Shown here piece after piece: positions 25,430-36,300 of a stretch of DNA of 64,000 nucleotides (positions within the stretch are counted from its first letter, which is position 1; each line of letters opens with the position of its first letter). Both the position numbers and the translations under genes were made by a program. Source of the stretch: CBDAUN01 sp965200645 (GTDB taxonomy: Bacteria > Pseudomonadota > Gammaproteobacteria > Arenicellales > JAJDZL01); assembly GCA_965200645.1 (NCBI GenBank), contig CBDAUN010000003.1, forward strand, positions 682,001-746,000, read 5' to 3'. Below the pieces are notes generated by a model, which saw only the letters and a program-made list of their open reading frames with translations, had not been told where the DNA came from and searched no databases.

Positions 25430-25909
25430 CTAGAGCATCTGGCTAATGGCGCATACGCCATAGGCAGCAATCCCCTCCTCTCGCCCGGCAAATCCCAAAT
25501 AATCAGTTGTAGTTGCCTTAACATTAATGACATTCGTGGGCACTTGAAGGTCGGACGCCAAATTGTGCTTCATTTGGTCAATATACGGTCTAAGTTTAGG
25601 AGCCTGTGCAACAACCGTAGAGTCGATATTGTGTAACGAAAAATTTTGTTCTGCGAGAATAGTTTGAACCTTCCGTAATAATATTCGACTATCGATATCT
25701 TTGAACTGTTGATTCGTGTCAGGGAATAACCCGCCAATATCACCCAATCCGGCTGCACCGAGTAGTGCATCAATGACCGCATGAACCAGTACGTCAGCAT
25801 CTGAGTGTCCCGCCAATCCTTTAGGAAAGGGAATAGTCACCCCACCTATTACAAGTTTTTTGCCAGACTCTAGAGCATGTACGTCATAGCCAAATCCAAC
25901 TCTAATCAT
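25430..25909 (-). CDS. ispF: 2-C-methyl-D-erythritol 2,4-cyclodiphosphate synthase
   Basis: 159 residues, the usual length. It converts CDP-methylerythritol 2-phosphate to the cyclodiphosphate in the MEP isoprenoid pathway. Metal ligands are seen in GYDVHAL and HSDADVLVHAVIDALLGAAGLGDIGG; the C-terminal ATTTDYLGFAGREEGIAA matches the family. It follows ispD by 7 bp on the same strand, the common order. Confidence 0.96.
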   Translation of the reverse strand: MIRVGFGYDVHALESGKKLVIGGVTIPFPKGLAGHSDADVLVHAVIDALLGAAGLGDIGGLFPDTNQQFKDIDSRILLRKVQTILAEQNFSLHNIDSTVVAQAPKLRPYIDQMKHNLASDLQVPTNVINVKATTTDYLGFAGREEGIAAYGVCAISQML

Positions 25910-25916
25910 TGGGAAG

Positions 25917-26627
25917 TCACTGCTGTTCTGATAAATTAGATTTTGGTGCGTTTAATAGAGCATTGGCCACAAGCCAGTCATCTTGGGTGGTAATTTTGAG
26001 GTTTTTAGATGAACCCATAACGATTTGCGGAGTTAAGCCATACAACTCTATAGCTTGCGATTCATCTGAAACATTCACACCCATTTCCACACACCTTTGA
26101 AGTGCATCCAGTAAAGTTCCAACTTTGAACATTTGTGGAGTTTGAGCTCGGAAAATATTTTGTCTTGGCAATGTTTCGGTCACACGATCAAATTTAGAGT
26201 GCTTTACTGTGTCATGCACAGGAAGACACATGACACCACCATTTTCGTCATTTCCAATCGATTCGATCAGCCGGTCGATATCTTCAGAAGTCACGAATGG
26301 ACGATTGGAGTCGTGAATGATTGCCCAGTCCGACTTGCTGACATTCGAATCGATAAAATGCTGAAGTCCATTCATAACAGTTTTTGAGCGTACTTCGCCT
26401 CCTTCGAAGATGCTCACTAAATTTTTTGAACGTGCTTTCAGTCTGTCTTCGTTGTCATTATTCTTCGAGAGCCCGACTGCAACTCCTGATATTTTGGGAT
26501 GAGAGATAAACGCATCTATCACCCATTCAATTACCATTTTGTCTCCGAGTTGAAGATATTGTTTTGGAATTTCGGTGCCCATTCGGGAACCAATTCCAGC
26601 TGCCGGTACTATTGTCCAATACTTCAT
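25917..26627 (-). CDS. ispD: 2-C-methyl-D-erythritol 4-phosphate cytidylyltransferase
   Basis: 236 residues. It transfers CMP to methylerythritol phosphate in the MEP pathway. The nucleotide-binding start PAAGIGSRMGTEIPKQYL and the later IHDSNRPFVT region are typical (DAARP is the commoner form of the latter; here DSNRP). The gene heads the ispD-ispF pair; its promoter should lie in the 125-bp divergent gap before the sulfatase gene. Confidence 0.95.
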   Translation of the reverse strand: MKYWTIVPAAGIGSRMGTEIPKQYLQLGDKMVIEWVIDAFISHPKISGVAVGLSKNNDNEDRLKARSKNLVSIFEGGEVRSKTVMNGLQHFIDSNVSKSDWAIIHDSNRPFVTSEDIDRLIESIGNDENGGVMCLPVHDTVKHSKFDRVTETLPRQNIFRAQTPQMFKVGTLLDALQRCVEMGVNVSDESQAIELYGLTPQIVMGSSKNLKITTQDDWLVANALLNAPKSNLSEQQ

Positions 26628-26752
26628 CGTTATACGTTTAATTCAAGGATAATTTTAAACTAGCCAAAAGTATGCATCGTTGATTTAAACGCACCTTTGA
26701 ATATCAAGTGAAATACCTAATGTTTCTACAACTGCACCAATATTGAATAATT

Positions 26753-28183
26753 ATGGCTAATCCGAATGTAATTGTATTCTGTTCAGACGAACACGCACGT
26801 TCATATACCGGTTGCTATGGTAATTCAATAGTGCAATCACCAACAATTGATCTGCTGTCTGATCGTGGCTCGACATTTGACAGGGCTTTTTCTCCCTCTC
26901 CAATCTGCGTGCCCGCTCGAGCTTCACTCGCAACTGGACTTGAAGTTCACGAACATCGCTGCTGGTCGTCTGCCGAGCCCTATCACGGACAATACGAGTC
27001 TTGGATGCATCGTTTGCGAGACCAAGGGCATGCTGTCATTTCCTTCGGCAAACTCCACTTTCAGTCGAGCGATGAAGACAATGGTTTTACAGAAGAAGTA
27101 CTGCCAATGCATGCTACAAACGATGGATTAGGTTGGCCACAAGGCCTACTTCGAAATCCGCTTCCTCCGTTTGAAGAAACTTGTGAACTGGCAGAACACG
27201 TGGGTCGAGGAGAAAGTGACTATACGGAATATGACAGACGAATCACAGCGGCGGCTTGTGAGTGGCTACGAAAGTACCCAGGAAAAATCAAAAACAGGTC
27301 CTGGGTCTTGTTTATTTCATTAGTTAGCCCCCATTACCCACTAACAGCCCCTGCTCCGTTTTACGATTTGTATCAACACAGCGAGATTGGATTGCCAAAA
27401 TATCCTCAATCCCGAGACAGCCTCGAACATCCTGTCTTGAGAGAGATACGTAACTTTTGGGACTACGATGATTACTTTGATGACGATTTAAGAATTGAAG
27501 CGAAAAGATGCTACTTCGGCCTGATAAGCTTTCTGGATGACAACATAAGACAAGTGTTACAAGCTTTAGAACATTCTAACTCTGCCTCTGAAACCGTCAT
27601 TCTATACTCTTCCGACCACGGTGAAATGTTAGGCCATCTAGGCTTCTGGACTAAGTCTGTAATGTATGAGGATTCCGTTGGGATTCCACTCATTGCTTGC
27701 GGACCAGGATTTCGCCGAAAGCGAGTTCAAACTCCGGTTTCTTTAACAGACATTGGAGCGACAATTGAACATGCATTGGCGATCAAACAACATAGCAATA
27801 AATCGTGGTCCTCCACGCCATTGCAGGAGATTGCGTCACATGATTTAAGTGACCGTTTCATTATTTCTGAGTATCACGACGGCGGCACTCCGGTTAGCTT
27901 CTATATGCTCCGACATGGAGATTGGAAATATGTCTATTACGCCGCAAATAATTCTCCACAACTATTTAATTTATCCGACGATCCTGCAGAACTGAATAAC
28001 CTTGCAATTGATGCTGATTTCTCATCAAGCATCAATTCTATGCACAGCCGACTGCTGCAAGTTTTAGACCCAGAACAAACTGCTAATTTATGTGCACAAG
28101 ATCAAGCAGCGAGAATTCAAGAGTTAGGTGGCAGAGATGCAATCATGAATTTAATGAGTTTCAACCATACACCCGTTGCCTAA
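26753..28183 (+). CDS. choline-sulfatase-like arylsulfatase-family enzyme
   Basis: 476 residues of the alkaline-phosphatase/sulfatase superfamily. The active-site signature CVPARASLATG is present, with the Cys that must become formylglycine. Metal ligands are seen in VFCSDEHAR and YSSDHGEMLGHLGFWTK. No signal peptide is evident, as in cytoplasmic BetC. Homology style and the adjacent GMC oxidoreductase suggest hydrolysis of choline-O-sulfate or a similar sulfate ester. No formylglycine-generating enzyme is in the window. The gap to the next gene is 24 bp, so the pair is probably one transcript. Confidence 0.8.
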   Translation: MANPNVIVFCSDEHARSYTGCYGNSIVQSPTIDLLSDRGSTFDRAFSPSPICVPARASLATGLEVHEHRCWSSAEPYHGQYESWMHRLRDQGHAVISFGKLHFQSSDEDNGFTEEVLPMHATNDGLGWPQGLLRNPLPPFEETCELAEHVGRGESDYTEYDRRITAAACEWLRKYPGKIKNRSWVLFISLVSPHYPLTAPAPFYDLYQHSEIGLPKYPQSRDSLEHPVLREIRNFWDYDDYFDDDLRIEAKRCYFGLISFLDDNIRQVLQALEHSNSASETVILYSSDHGEMLGHLGFWTKSVMYEDSVGIPLIACGPGFRRKRVQTPVSLTDIGATIEHALAIKQHSNKSWSSTPLQEIASHDLSDRFIISEYHDGGTPVSFYMLRHGDWKYVYYAANNSPQLFNLSDDPAELNNLAIDADFSSSINSMHSRLLQVLDPEQTANLCAQDQAARIQELGGRDAIMNLMSFNHTPVA

Positions 28184-28207
28184 AAATATTTAGACAACTG
28201 CCGAGTA

Positions 28208-29851
28208 ATGAAGTCAGCAACACCTTTGGAAGCTGAATATGTGATTGTTGGTGCAGGCGCGGCTGGGTGCGTTCTAGCCAACCACCTTAGTGAAGCAGGT
28301 CACAGTGTACTAGTTTTAGAAGCTGGTCCGTGGGACCATCGTTTATTCATTCATATTCCAGCAGGGGTTTACAGTGTATACAAAGATCCATCCCTGAACT
28401 GGAACTATCTTGCTGCTCCTGATCCGAGCGTAAATGGTCGAGCCATAGAACTGCCACGTGGGCGGGTAATCGGCGGATCAACCAGTATCAATGCCATGGT
28501 CTACATGCGAGGCCACCCTATGGACTATGACCGATGGGCGAGAAAATATGATTTACCCGAATGGAGTTTTGAGCACTGTCTCCCCTATTTTCGAGCAGGT
28601 GAATCATCCGATCGAGGTCCCAGCGATTGGCGCGGTGACAGCGGCCCTTTGAGTGTAACAAAAAGCAACTTGAACAACCCACTTTTAGATGCGTTGTGGG
28701 AGGCCGGAGAAACTTCTGGGCAAGGTCAGTCGGATGATCTCAGTGGGTTCAAACCAGAAGGCATTGCAAGACTGGATCGTACAACTAAAAACGGACGGCG
28801 GTGCTCAGCGGCAACCGCTCATCTTAGACCAGCACTAAAGCGTTCCGGAATGAAAGTAGTGACGGGAGCTTTGGTACACAAAGTTGTGGTTGAACATGGC
28901 ATCGCCAGCGGTGTTAAGTTTCGGTTACGAGGCTCGTTAAGGGATGCGTACGCAACTCGAGAAGTAATTTTAGCGGGTGGTGCAATCAACTCTCCTCAGT
29001 TACTAAAACTTTCTGGCATAGGTCCAGAACACGAACTGAAAGGACATGGGATTGAGCCAGTGCATGTACTGCCAGGCGTCGGTGAGAATCTTCAAGATCA
29101 TGCCACAATTTACTACGTTCATTCATGCACAAAAAAAGTCACGCTGGATTACCTGCAAGGAACTTCGGGTCGCTTGTGGGCAGGATTGCGATGGTTTGTT
29201 AACCGTAGCGGACCTGCAGCTTCCAACATATGGGAGATGGGCGGCCTTGTCTATAGCGGGTCAAATATCCAATATCCGAACTTACAGTACCACTTTGCCC
29301 CAGTGTGGCCCGAATACCATAGCAATAAGATTCAACTGCACCAGGCTTGGATTTTGATGGTCGATTTACTTCGACCGGCAAGCCGCGGAACAGTAACATT
29401 AAGAAGTGCTAATCCCGAAGACCCTCCTGTAAGTCTGTTCAACTATTTGTCCGAAACCAGTGACTTAAAAGAGTTGGTTTCAGGTGTACAGTGCGCAGAG
29501 GAAATTTTTGCGCAAAAGGCCTTCGATCAATTTCGTGGTCCACGCATCCTGCCTACACCAGAAACACGAACATATGAAGAAATTGTAGATTATGTTCGAG
29601 CAAATTCCGGTACCGACTATCACCCTTGTGGCACTTGTCGTATGGGTTATGATGATATGGCTGTCGTTGATGCAGAACTCAAGGTACATGGAATAGGTCA
29701 GTTGCGAGTAGTCGATGCTTCAGTTATGCCGGACATCGTAAGCGGCAATCTCAATGCACCGACTCAAATGATTGCGGCTCGAGCAGCGGACTTAATTTTG
29801 AACCGGCCTGCTCTACCGCCTTTTCGACCTCAATACCATTTTGACCCTTAA
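28208..29851 (+). CDS. GMC-family FAD oxidoreductase, choline dehydrogenase-like
   Basis: 547 residues. An FAD-binding VIVGAGAAGCVLANHLSEAGH at the N-terminus, GMC signature 1 PRGRVIGGSTSINAMVYMRGH, signature 2 GAINSPQLLKLSGIGP and the C-terminal DYHPCGTCRMG with the active-site His are all visible. This is the architecture of choline dehydrogenase (BetA) and related alcohol dehydrogenases. Next to a choline-sulfatase-like gene, oxidation of choline to betaine aldehyde is plausible. No betaine aldehyde dehydrogenase (betB) is seen beside it, so another alcohol substrate remains possible. Confidence 0.85.
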   Translation: MKSATPLEAEYVIVGAGAAGCVLANHLSEAGHSVLVLEAGPWDHRLFIHIPAGVYSVYKDPSLNWNYLAAPDPSVNGRAIELPRGRVIGGSTSINAMVYMRGHPMDYDRWARKYDLPEWSFEHCLPYFRAGESSDRGPSDWRGDSGPLSVTKSNLNNPLLDALWEAGETSGQGQSDDLSGFKPEGIARLDRTTKNGRRCSAATAHLRPALKRSGMKVVTGALVHKVVVEHGIASGVKFRLRGSLRDAYATREVILAGGAINSPQLLKLSGIGPEHELKGHGIEPVHVLPGVGENLQDHATIYYVHSCTKKVTLDYLQGTSGRLWAGLRWFVNRSGPAASNIWEMGGLVYSGSNIQYPNLQYHFAPVWPEYHSNKIQLHQAWILMVDLLRPASRGTVTLRSANPEDPPVSLFNYLSETSDLKELVSGVQCAEEIFAQKAFDQFRGPRILPTPETRTYEEIVDYVRANSGTDYHPCGTCRMGYDDMAVVDAELKVHGIGQLRVVDASVMPDIVSGNLNAPTQMIAARAADLILNRPALPPFRPQYHFDP

Positions 29852-29950
29852 CAAAGAGTATATTTGGAATTCAATGATCCAGTAGTCCTACAAATCAATA
29901 GTCACTTGTTAAATTAAAAAACTAGATTCAGAAGTACACTATATTCAATT

Positions 29951-31423
29951 ATGACTTCTCCAGATACCAAAACCCCCAACTCAAATAGCGGTCTTTTTGA
30001 CAACTATGAGTGGGACGACGACTTCTATGACGAGATGTTCGTTTCTAAAGGCGAACCAAGGCCTCATTGCAAAATGCTTGCAAATGCTTTGAACAAGATG
30101 ACGTCAGATGAGATCGCCAGTATGCAGGAAAGAGCCGAACGCTCGTTCCTTCATGAAGGCATCACCTTCGCTGTCTATGGCGAAGAAGGAGCACAGGAAC
30201 GCATCATTCCAATCGATTTCCTACCTAGAATTCTTGCTGCTCAAGAGTGGGATTTTCTGGAAAATGGACTTCGTCAACGGCTCGAAGCATTGAATTTATT
30301 CTTGGCAGATATTTACGGTTCCAAAAAGATTCTACATGACGGTGTAATTCCCACAGACCTGGTGCTGGGATGCCCCCAATACCGCCCTGAAATGCGCGGG
30401 GTGGAATCACCACATGGAGCTTTGGTTTCGATCTGCGGAACCGACCTAATTCGTACCAACAATGGTTTTATGGTACTGGAAGACAATCTACGAGTACCGT
30501 CAGGCGTTTCATACATGCTGGCAAATCGCCAAGCCGTTAAAACAAGTTTACGAAACCTGTTTAGACGGCATCGAGTTCGCCCCATCGAAAACTACGGTCG
30601 AGTATTGAGAAAAACTCTGACTGAACTCGCACCGAAAGAAAAATCCGACCCCTGTATCGTATTGCTTACACCGGGAGTCTACAACTCTGCATTCTACGAG
30701 CACATGTTTCTCGCAAGAGAAATGGGCGTAGAACTTGTTCAAGGTCAGGACATGTTGGTCCACAATGGAAATGTCTATATGCGTACCACTAGCGGGTTGA
30801 GACAAGTTGATGTAATTTATCGTCGAATCGACGATGACTTTATTGATCCTCTAACTTTTCGTCCGGACTCCCTTCTTGGCGTTCCAGGTTTATTCCATGC
30901 CCATCAACTCGGAAATGTCACCATCGCCAATGCTCCAGGAACCGGCGTGGCAGATGACAAGAGCATTTACGCCTACGTACCAGAAATTGTCCGCTACTAT
31001 TTGACTGAAGAACCAATCCTTTCGAATGTCGAAACCTATCTGTGCCGAAACCCAGAACACCTCGAATATACAATGGACAATTTGGACAAACTTGTCGTCA
31101 AAATTGTTGGCGGTTCCGGCGGATACGACATGTTGGTCGGTCCTCATGCGACACCGAAGGAAAGAGCTGACTACGGCAAGGGAATTCTTGAAGACCCCGC
31201 AAACTTTATCGCTCAGCCAACGCTCAATCTTTCGAGATCACCCTGTCTGTCCGATATGGGTTCCGCGCCACGTCACGTTGACCTTCGAACATTCGTACTT
31301 CGTGGCAAGAAAACGAGATTGGTTCCTGGGGCTTTCTGCAGAGTTGCTTTGAAGCCCGGATCATTGGTGGTCAATTCCAGTCAAGGTGGTGGCGGTAAGG
31401 ACATCTGGGTACTATCTGAGTAG
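29951..31423 (+). CDS. circularly permuted ATP-grasp type 2 protein
   Basis: 490 residues of the circularly permuted ATP-grasp family (formerly DUF404/DUF407), with VLEDNLRVPSGVSYMLANR, DVIYRRIDDDFIDP and KIVGGSGGYDMLVGP. Comparative genomics has proposed that these proteins ligate peptides or amides, working with the alpha-E and transglutaminase-like proteins encoded next. No substrate is established. The three genes here are in the conserved order and overlap or nearly so. No protease gene of the kind often linked to the cluster follows; mfd comes next. Confidence 0.88.
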   Translation: MTSPDTKTPNSNSGLFDNYEWDDDFYDEMFVSKGEPRPHCKMLANALNKMTSDEIASMQERAERSFLHEGITFAVYGEEGAQERIIPIDFLPRILAAQEWDFLENGLRQRLEALNLFLADIYGSKKILHDGVIPTDLVLGCPQYRPEMRGVESPHGALVSICGTDLIRTNNGFMVLEDNLRVPSGVSYMLANRQAVKTSLRNLFRRHRVRPIENYGRVLRKTLTELAPKEKSDPCIVLLTPGVYNSAFYEHMFLAREMGVELVQGQDMLVHNGNVYMRTTSGLRQVDVIYRRIDDDFIDPLTFRPDSLLGVPGLFHAHQLGNVTIANAPGTGVADDKSIYAYVPEIVRYYLTEEPILSNVETYLCRNPEHLEYTMDNLDKLVVKIVGGSGGYDMLVGPHATPKERADYGKGILEDPANFIAQPTLNLSRSPCLSDMGSAPRHVDLRTFVLRGKKTRLVPGAFCRVALKPGSLVVNSSQGGGGKDIWVLSE

Positions 31424-31427
31424 AACC

Positions 31428-32411
31428 ATGCTATCAAGAAGTGCAGAAGGTCTTTATTGGATGAGCCGCTACTTGGAGCGAGCCGCACACGTATGTCGCT
31501 TGGTGTCATCTCAATTTCAAGCTCTGGAAGACAGTCAAGTTGATGAGATTGATGCAAATTGGCGAAGAATTTTCAATTCACTCGGGCGACAACCTGCAGT
31601 AGGCGGGCTTGCATCAAGCGGCGGAGATGAAGAATATATGCTGGTAGATTCCTACACTTTGGCAGACGAATTGATCTTCGATTGCAACAACCCCGATTCA
31701 CTTCACAGTTGTATCGGCTACGCACGTGAAAATGCCAGGCAGGTAAGAAACGCATTAAATAAGGAATTTTGGTCTTGCCTCAATACTACCTATCTTGACA
31801 TCGCTGACAATGGGATAGAAAAAATCTGGAATAACCAACCACGCGAATTTTTTCGAAAAACCAAGGATGTTTTGCAGACAGTATCAGGAATTACCGATAG
31901 CACCACCTACCGAAATCACGGGTGGCACTTCATGCAACTGGGGCGTTTTGTGGAAAGAGCGCAACTGATTACCTCACTGTTAAACGCTCAAATTGCCCAA
32001 TTTCCTACCAAAAATATGAATGCCGAATCCTACTGGATATCTCTCCTATCAATTTGTGAAGCTCGGGTAGCATACAGTCAAATGTATTCAATGGCTTATG
32101 ACCCACCTTCAGTGGTGGACTTTCTCGTCAGCGATCCTCGTTTGTCGCATTCGATTCGCTACTCAATGCAACGAGTCACAAATGCGTTAGGCAAAGTTTC
32201 TGCAGAACATAGCAATGCTTCCACAAATACTGCAAATGAAGGAGCTTATCGACTGATGCATCATATTGACCATGAGTGGAGTCAGCGAAGTTCTGGAGAT
32301 GAAGCCACTGGCAACGCACTAAACGAAATTGCCAATTCCAGCAGAGAACTGCACAACAATATCGTAACTGCCTACTTTGCTTATGATGTTGAGAGTTCTC
32401 TGTCGGCATGA
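31428..32411 (+). CDS. alpha-E domain protein
   Basis: About 327 residues of the all-helical alpha-E family (formerly DUF403), starting MLSRSAEGLYWMSRYLERA, the classical N-terminus. I choose the ATG at 31428, 4 bp after the ATP-grasp stop; a longer frame from 31386 only overlaps that gene. The family nearly always accompanies the circularly permuted ATP-grasp protein and may be its partner. The fold has no known activity of its own. Confidence 0.88.
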   Translation: MLSRSAEGLYWMSRYLERAAHVCRLVSSQFQALEDSQVDEIDANWRRIFNSLGRQPAVGGLASSGGDEEYMLVDSYTLADELIFDCNNPDSLHSCIGYARENARQVRNALNKEFWSCLNTTYLDIADNGIEKIWNNQPREFFRKTKDVLQTVSGITDSTTYRNHGWHFMQLGRFVERAQLITSLLNAQIAQFPTKNMNAESYWISLLSICEARVAYSQMYSMAYDPPSVVDFLVSDPRLSHSIRYSMQRVTNALGKVSAEHSNASTNTANEGAYRLMHHIDHEWSQRSSGDEATGNALNEIANSSRELHNNIVTAYFAYDVESSLSA

Positions 32412-33319
32412 GCCCACCTGAGCGACATCACTACTATATTGAACATATCTCTGTTTACCGATACGCCAACCAGGTGCATCGAAGCATAATTTCGCTTCGG
32501 CTTCAGCCTAAGCAGGAAAGCTACCAACAGATTCGATCTTTTGTGTTGACTCTCACCCCTACCGCCGAAAGGATCCCCTTTCCTGATTCGTTTGGAAATT
32601 TGGGACATCTGTGCACCATTATCACGCCGCACACAAGATTAAAAGTCCACTCAAGATTGTCGATAAGTACTACCGGTCAAGGGTATATTCCAGACCAACT
32701 TGGCAAAACTACCTGGCAAAGAATTAAAGAAATTGCTAACCCTGTAGATTATTGGGATTACTTGACACCCAGTAAATTCGTTCGAAACAGTACTTATCTG
32801 CAGGAGTTTTGCGAAGACCATGGTATTGCTAGACTTAACGATCCATTGAGTTCAATACTGCAGGCTTCAAGAACTATTTTTGAAACTTTTCTATACAATC
32901 CAGGCAGCACAAGGGTAGATTCACCGGTCGAACAGATTCTCATTACTAAGGCTGGAGTCTGTCAGGACTACAGCCACGTTCTTTTGTCCATTGGAAGAAA
33001 CTGGGGAATACCTAGTCGATATGTTTCAGGTTATCTACATCTTGAAGGAATTGCTGGTGAGCAATCACCTTCAGGAGAAAGCCACGCATGGACAGAATTT
33101 TTGTTTCCGGATTTAGGTTGGGTAGGAATTGATCCAACCAACAACACATTTGCAGATCATCGGCATGTCAAGATTGCCGTTGGTAGGGACTATGCTGATG
33201 TATCACCTACCCGTGGAATTGAGTACGGTGGTGGCTACGCTGAACTTGACGTTCAAGTTATTGTCAAAGATTGCACGACGAATGATTTGAACAATGGACA
33301 AGTTGATTCCCAGCAATAG
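32408..33319 (+). CDS. transglutaminase-like cysteine protease-family protein
   Basis: 303 residues. An N-terminal beta-rich domain (about 1-90) starting HHYYIEHISVYRYANQVHRS is followed by a transglutaminase-like core. The catalytic Cys is in GVCQDYSH, the His in ESHAWTEF and the Asp in GIDPTNN. It overlaps the alpha-E gene by 4 bp. In the proposed ATP-grasp/alpha-E system it would cleave or transfer the amide bond made by the ligase. No signal peptide is seen, so the action is cytoplasmic. Confidence 0.88.
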   Translation: MSPPERHHYYIEHISVYRYANQVHRSIISLRLQPKQESYQQIRSFVLTLTPTAERIPFPDSFGNLGHLCTIITPHTRLKVHSRLSISTTGQGYIPDQLGKTTWQRIKEIANPVDYWDYLTPSKFVRNSTYLQEFCEDHGIARLNDPLSSILQASRTIFETFLYNPGSTRVDSPVEQILITKAGVCQDYSHVLLSIGRNWGIPSRYVSGYLHLEGIAGEQSPSGESHAWTEFLFPDLGWVGIDPTNNTFADHRHVKIAVGRDYADVSPTRGIEYGGGYAELDVQVIVKDCTTNDLNNGQVDSQQ

Positions 33320-33376
33320 TTCACTCAATCTAATCGCAACTTCCCCAATATACGTTCCATATTCTTGTGGCGAAGT

Positions 33377-36300
33377 ATGGCATTGAATAAAGACCGATCA
33401 ATTTCAGTTCTAAATCCGCCGGAATTCAATGATGGCGGCTTAAGACAAACTTGGACTGGAATTTATGGCAGTGCAGATGCCCTCGCAATTGTTTCTGCAG
33501 CGAGCAAAGCAAAAAATCCATGTCTGGTCATTTGCGCCAACGCACGACAAGCTGAAACTTTGCTGACATCCATACACTTTTACGCCTCTAACGAACCGGA
33601 TCTACCAATTCTTCTGTTTCCTAGCTGGGAATGTCTACCGTACGACAACTTTAGTCCTCACGCAGAAATCGTTTCACGCCGAATCGAACTGCTCTATAAA
33701 CTGCTTTTGCTTCCTAAAGCTATTGTCCTGGTGACAGTGGAAAATATGATGCAGCGGCTGCCATCGGTAAAGGAGTTTTTTGCCTTAAGTTTTTCAATAA
33801 GTGTCGAAGACCAATTTGACTTGGATGAATTTCATAAGCGCCTCTTAGATACATCCTACCGCGAGGTGGAACAAGTTGAGTTTCCTGGTGAATTTGCACT
33901 TCGAGGAGGAATCATCGATGTTTACGCAATTGGTTCTGACTTACCAGTTCGAATTGAACTATTCGATGAGGTAGTCGATACGCTAAGGTATTTTGACCCC
34001 ATTTCTCAGCGATCAATTCAAAAGTTTGAGTCACTGCAAATCCTACCTGGAAGTGAAATTCGAACTGACAGCGTAGGAATCTCATCGTTTAGAAAAGGAA
34101 TTCGCCGGCAATTTGAAGGCGATCCACAAAACAACATCATTTACCGCAGTCTAACTGAGGAACATGTGCCAAACGGAACGGAGTATTACCTCCCTTTGTT
34201 CTATGAAAGCACCTCTAGCCTGTTTGATTACCTCCCCTCAACTTCAACCATCATTATCTGTGAAGATGCCGAAGAGCACACAAAACAGTTCTGGAACGAA
34301 GTGGGTGACCGGTACGAATTAGCTAAAAATCATACCGGACGATTGCCACTTCCACCAGAAATGCTATTTTTCCAACCCGAAGAACTGATTCGCTGCATTG
34401 ATGAACGAAAATCGATATACATTCGAAGTGTCGGGAGCCACCTGGAATTCAACTTTAAGACTCAATCGCCACTGGATGCGGCAATTACAGGTAGATCATC
34501 TAACCCATATCAATCGCTTATCAAACACCTCAAGATTCGGTCAGGAAAATTGTTGATAGCGGTCGATAATCAAGTTCACATGAAGGCCATTGAAAACTTG
34601 CTGCAAAGAACTCAAACGTACAGCACTTCAGTCGATTCTTGGTCCGACTTTTTGAATCATGAATCAACGGGTGTATTCACTATTAATGCCAATTTAGCTT
34701 CCGGCTTGAATCTACCTGCTGAGAAGATTGCCGTCATTTCCAATGAGGAAATTCACGGACGGCGGATACAGCAAAATTTAGAAACTCCGCGCAGACGTGT
34801 TCGGTCACCGGAAAGCATTATCTCATCGCTGGATGAACTGCAAATTGGCGACCCTGTAGTTCATGAAAGCCATGGGATTGGAAGGTATCAGGGGCTGGAA
34901 ACATTGGAGATAAGTGGTTATCCCGCTGAATTTCTAAAGATTAAGTATGCCGGTACCGATACTCTATATGTACCGGTTTATTCCTTTGACTGTATTACTC
35001 GATATACCTCCGGCGACGAAAACGTCCCACTACACTCATTGAGTTCCAAAGCCTGGAAAAAGGCAAAGAAGAAAGCAAAGACGAAGGCTTACGATATCGC
35101 TGCTGAACTGCTGGAGATTCAATCATTAAGGGACAACTTTATCGGTTCCCAATTCAACCTCCTTTCGGATGACTATGAAAAGTTTACTGCTGCATTCCCT
35201 TATCAGGAAACGCAGGACCAAACTAACGCAATTGACGCTGTGTTGGCAGACTTGCAGTCCACAAAGCCAATGGACCGACTGATCTGTGGTGATGTTGGGT
35301 TTGGAAAAACTGAAGTCGCACTACGGGCTGCATATGTAGCAGCATCTAATGGCTGTCAAGTCGCCATAGTCACTCCCACTACCCTACTCGCTCAGCAACA
35401 CTACGATGTATTCGCAGAACGATTTGCAGACGAAGCTATATCGATTGTGTTGCTGTCACGATTGCAATCAAATGCAAACATAAAGCAAGCCGTCGAAAAA
35501 TTAAAAGGTGGCCAAGTTGATATAGCAATAGGCACTCACCGACTACTGCAGTCTGATATTTCATTCAAAAACCTAGGGCTAGTTGTTATTGATGAAGAGC
35601 ACCGTTTTGGAGTTCGTCAAAAGGAACATCTTAAGAAGTTAAAAACTGGTGTCGATGTTTTGACGCTCACAGCCACTCCAATTCCTCGAACACTGAGTAT
35701 GGCACTAAATGAAATACGTGACATATCAATTATTGCTACTCCTCCTGACAGCCGTCTATCCGTTCGTACGTTTGTGCGAGAGTGGTCACCCAAGCTGATA
35801 CGTGAGGCATGTATGAGGGAACTGGCAAGAGGTGGTCAGACGTTTTATTTGCAGAATAATCTTAGGACTATCCGAGCTACTGCAAGAAATCTACAGAAAA
35901 TTGTACCGGAGGCAAATATTCGAATTGCCCATGGACAAATGCCGAAGCGGGAACTCGAACAGGTGATGAGGGACTTTTATCTACAAAGATTTGATACCTT
36001 GGTATGCTCAACGATCATCGAAAGCGGCATAGATATTCCATCCGCAAATACCATCATCATTAACCAAGCTTCCAGATTTGGTTTAGCACAACTTCACCAA
36101 TTGCGTGGCAGAGTCGGACGATCCCACCATCAGGCCTATGCATATTTATTGGTCAGTGACCTGCAAGGATTGCGCAATGCATCAAGGAAGAGACTAGATG
36201 CGATTGAATCTTTAGATCAACTCGGTGTTGGATTTGTTATTGCATCGCATGATCTTGAAATTCGTGGTGCTGGTGCTCTACTTGGAGATGCACAAAGCGG

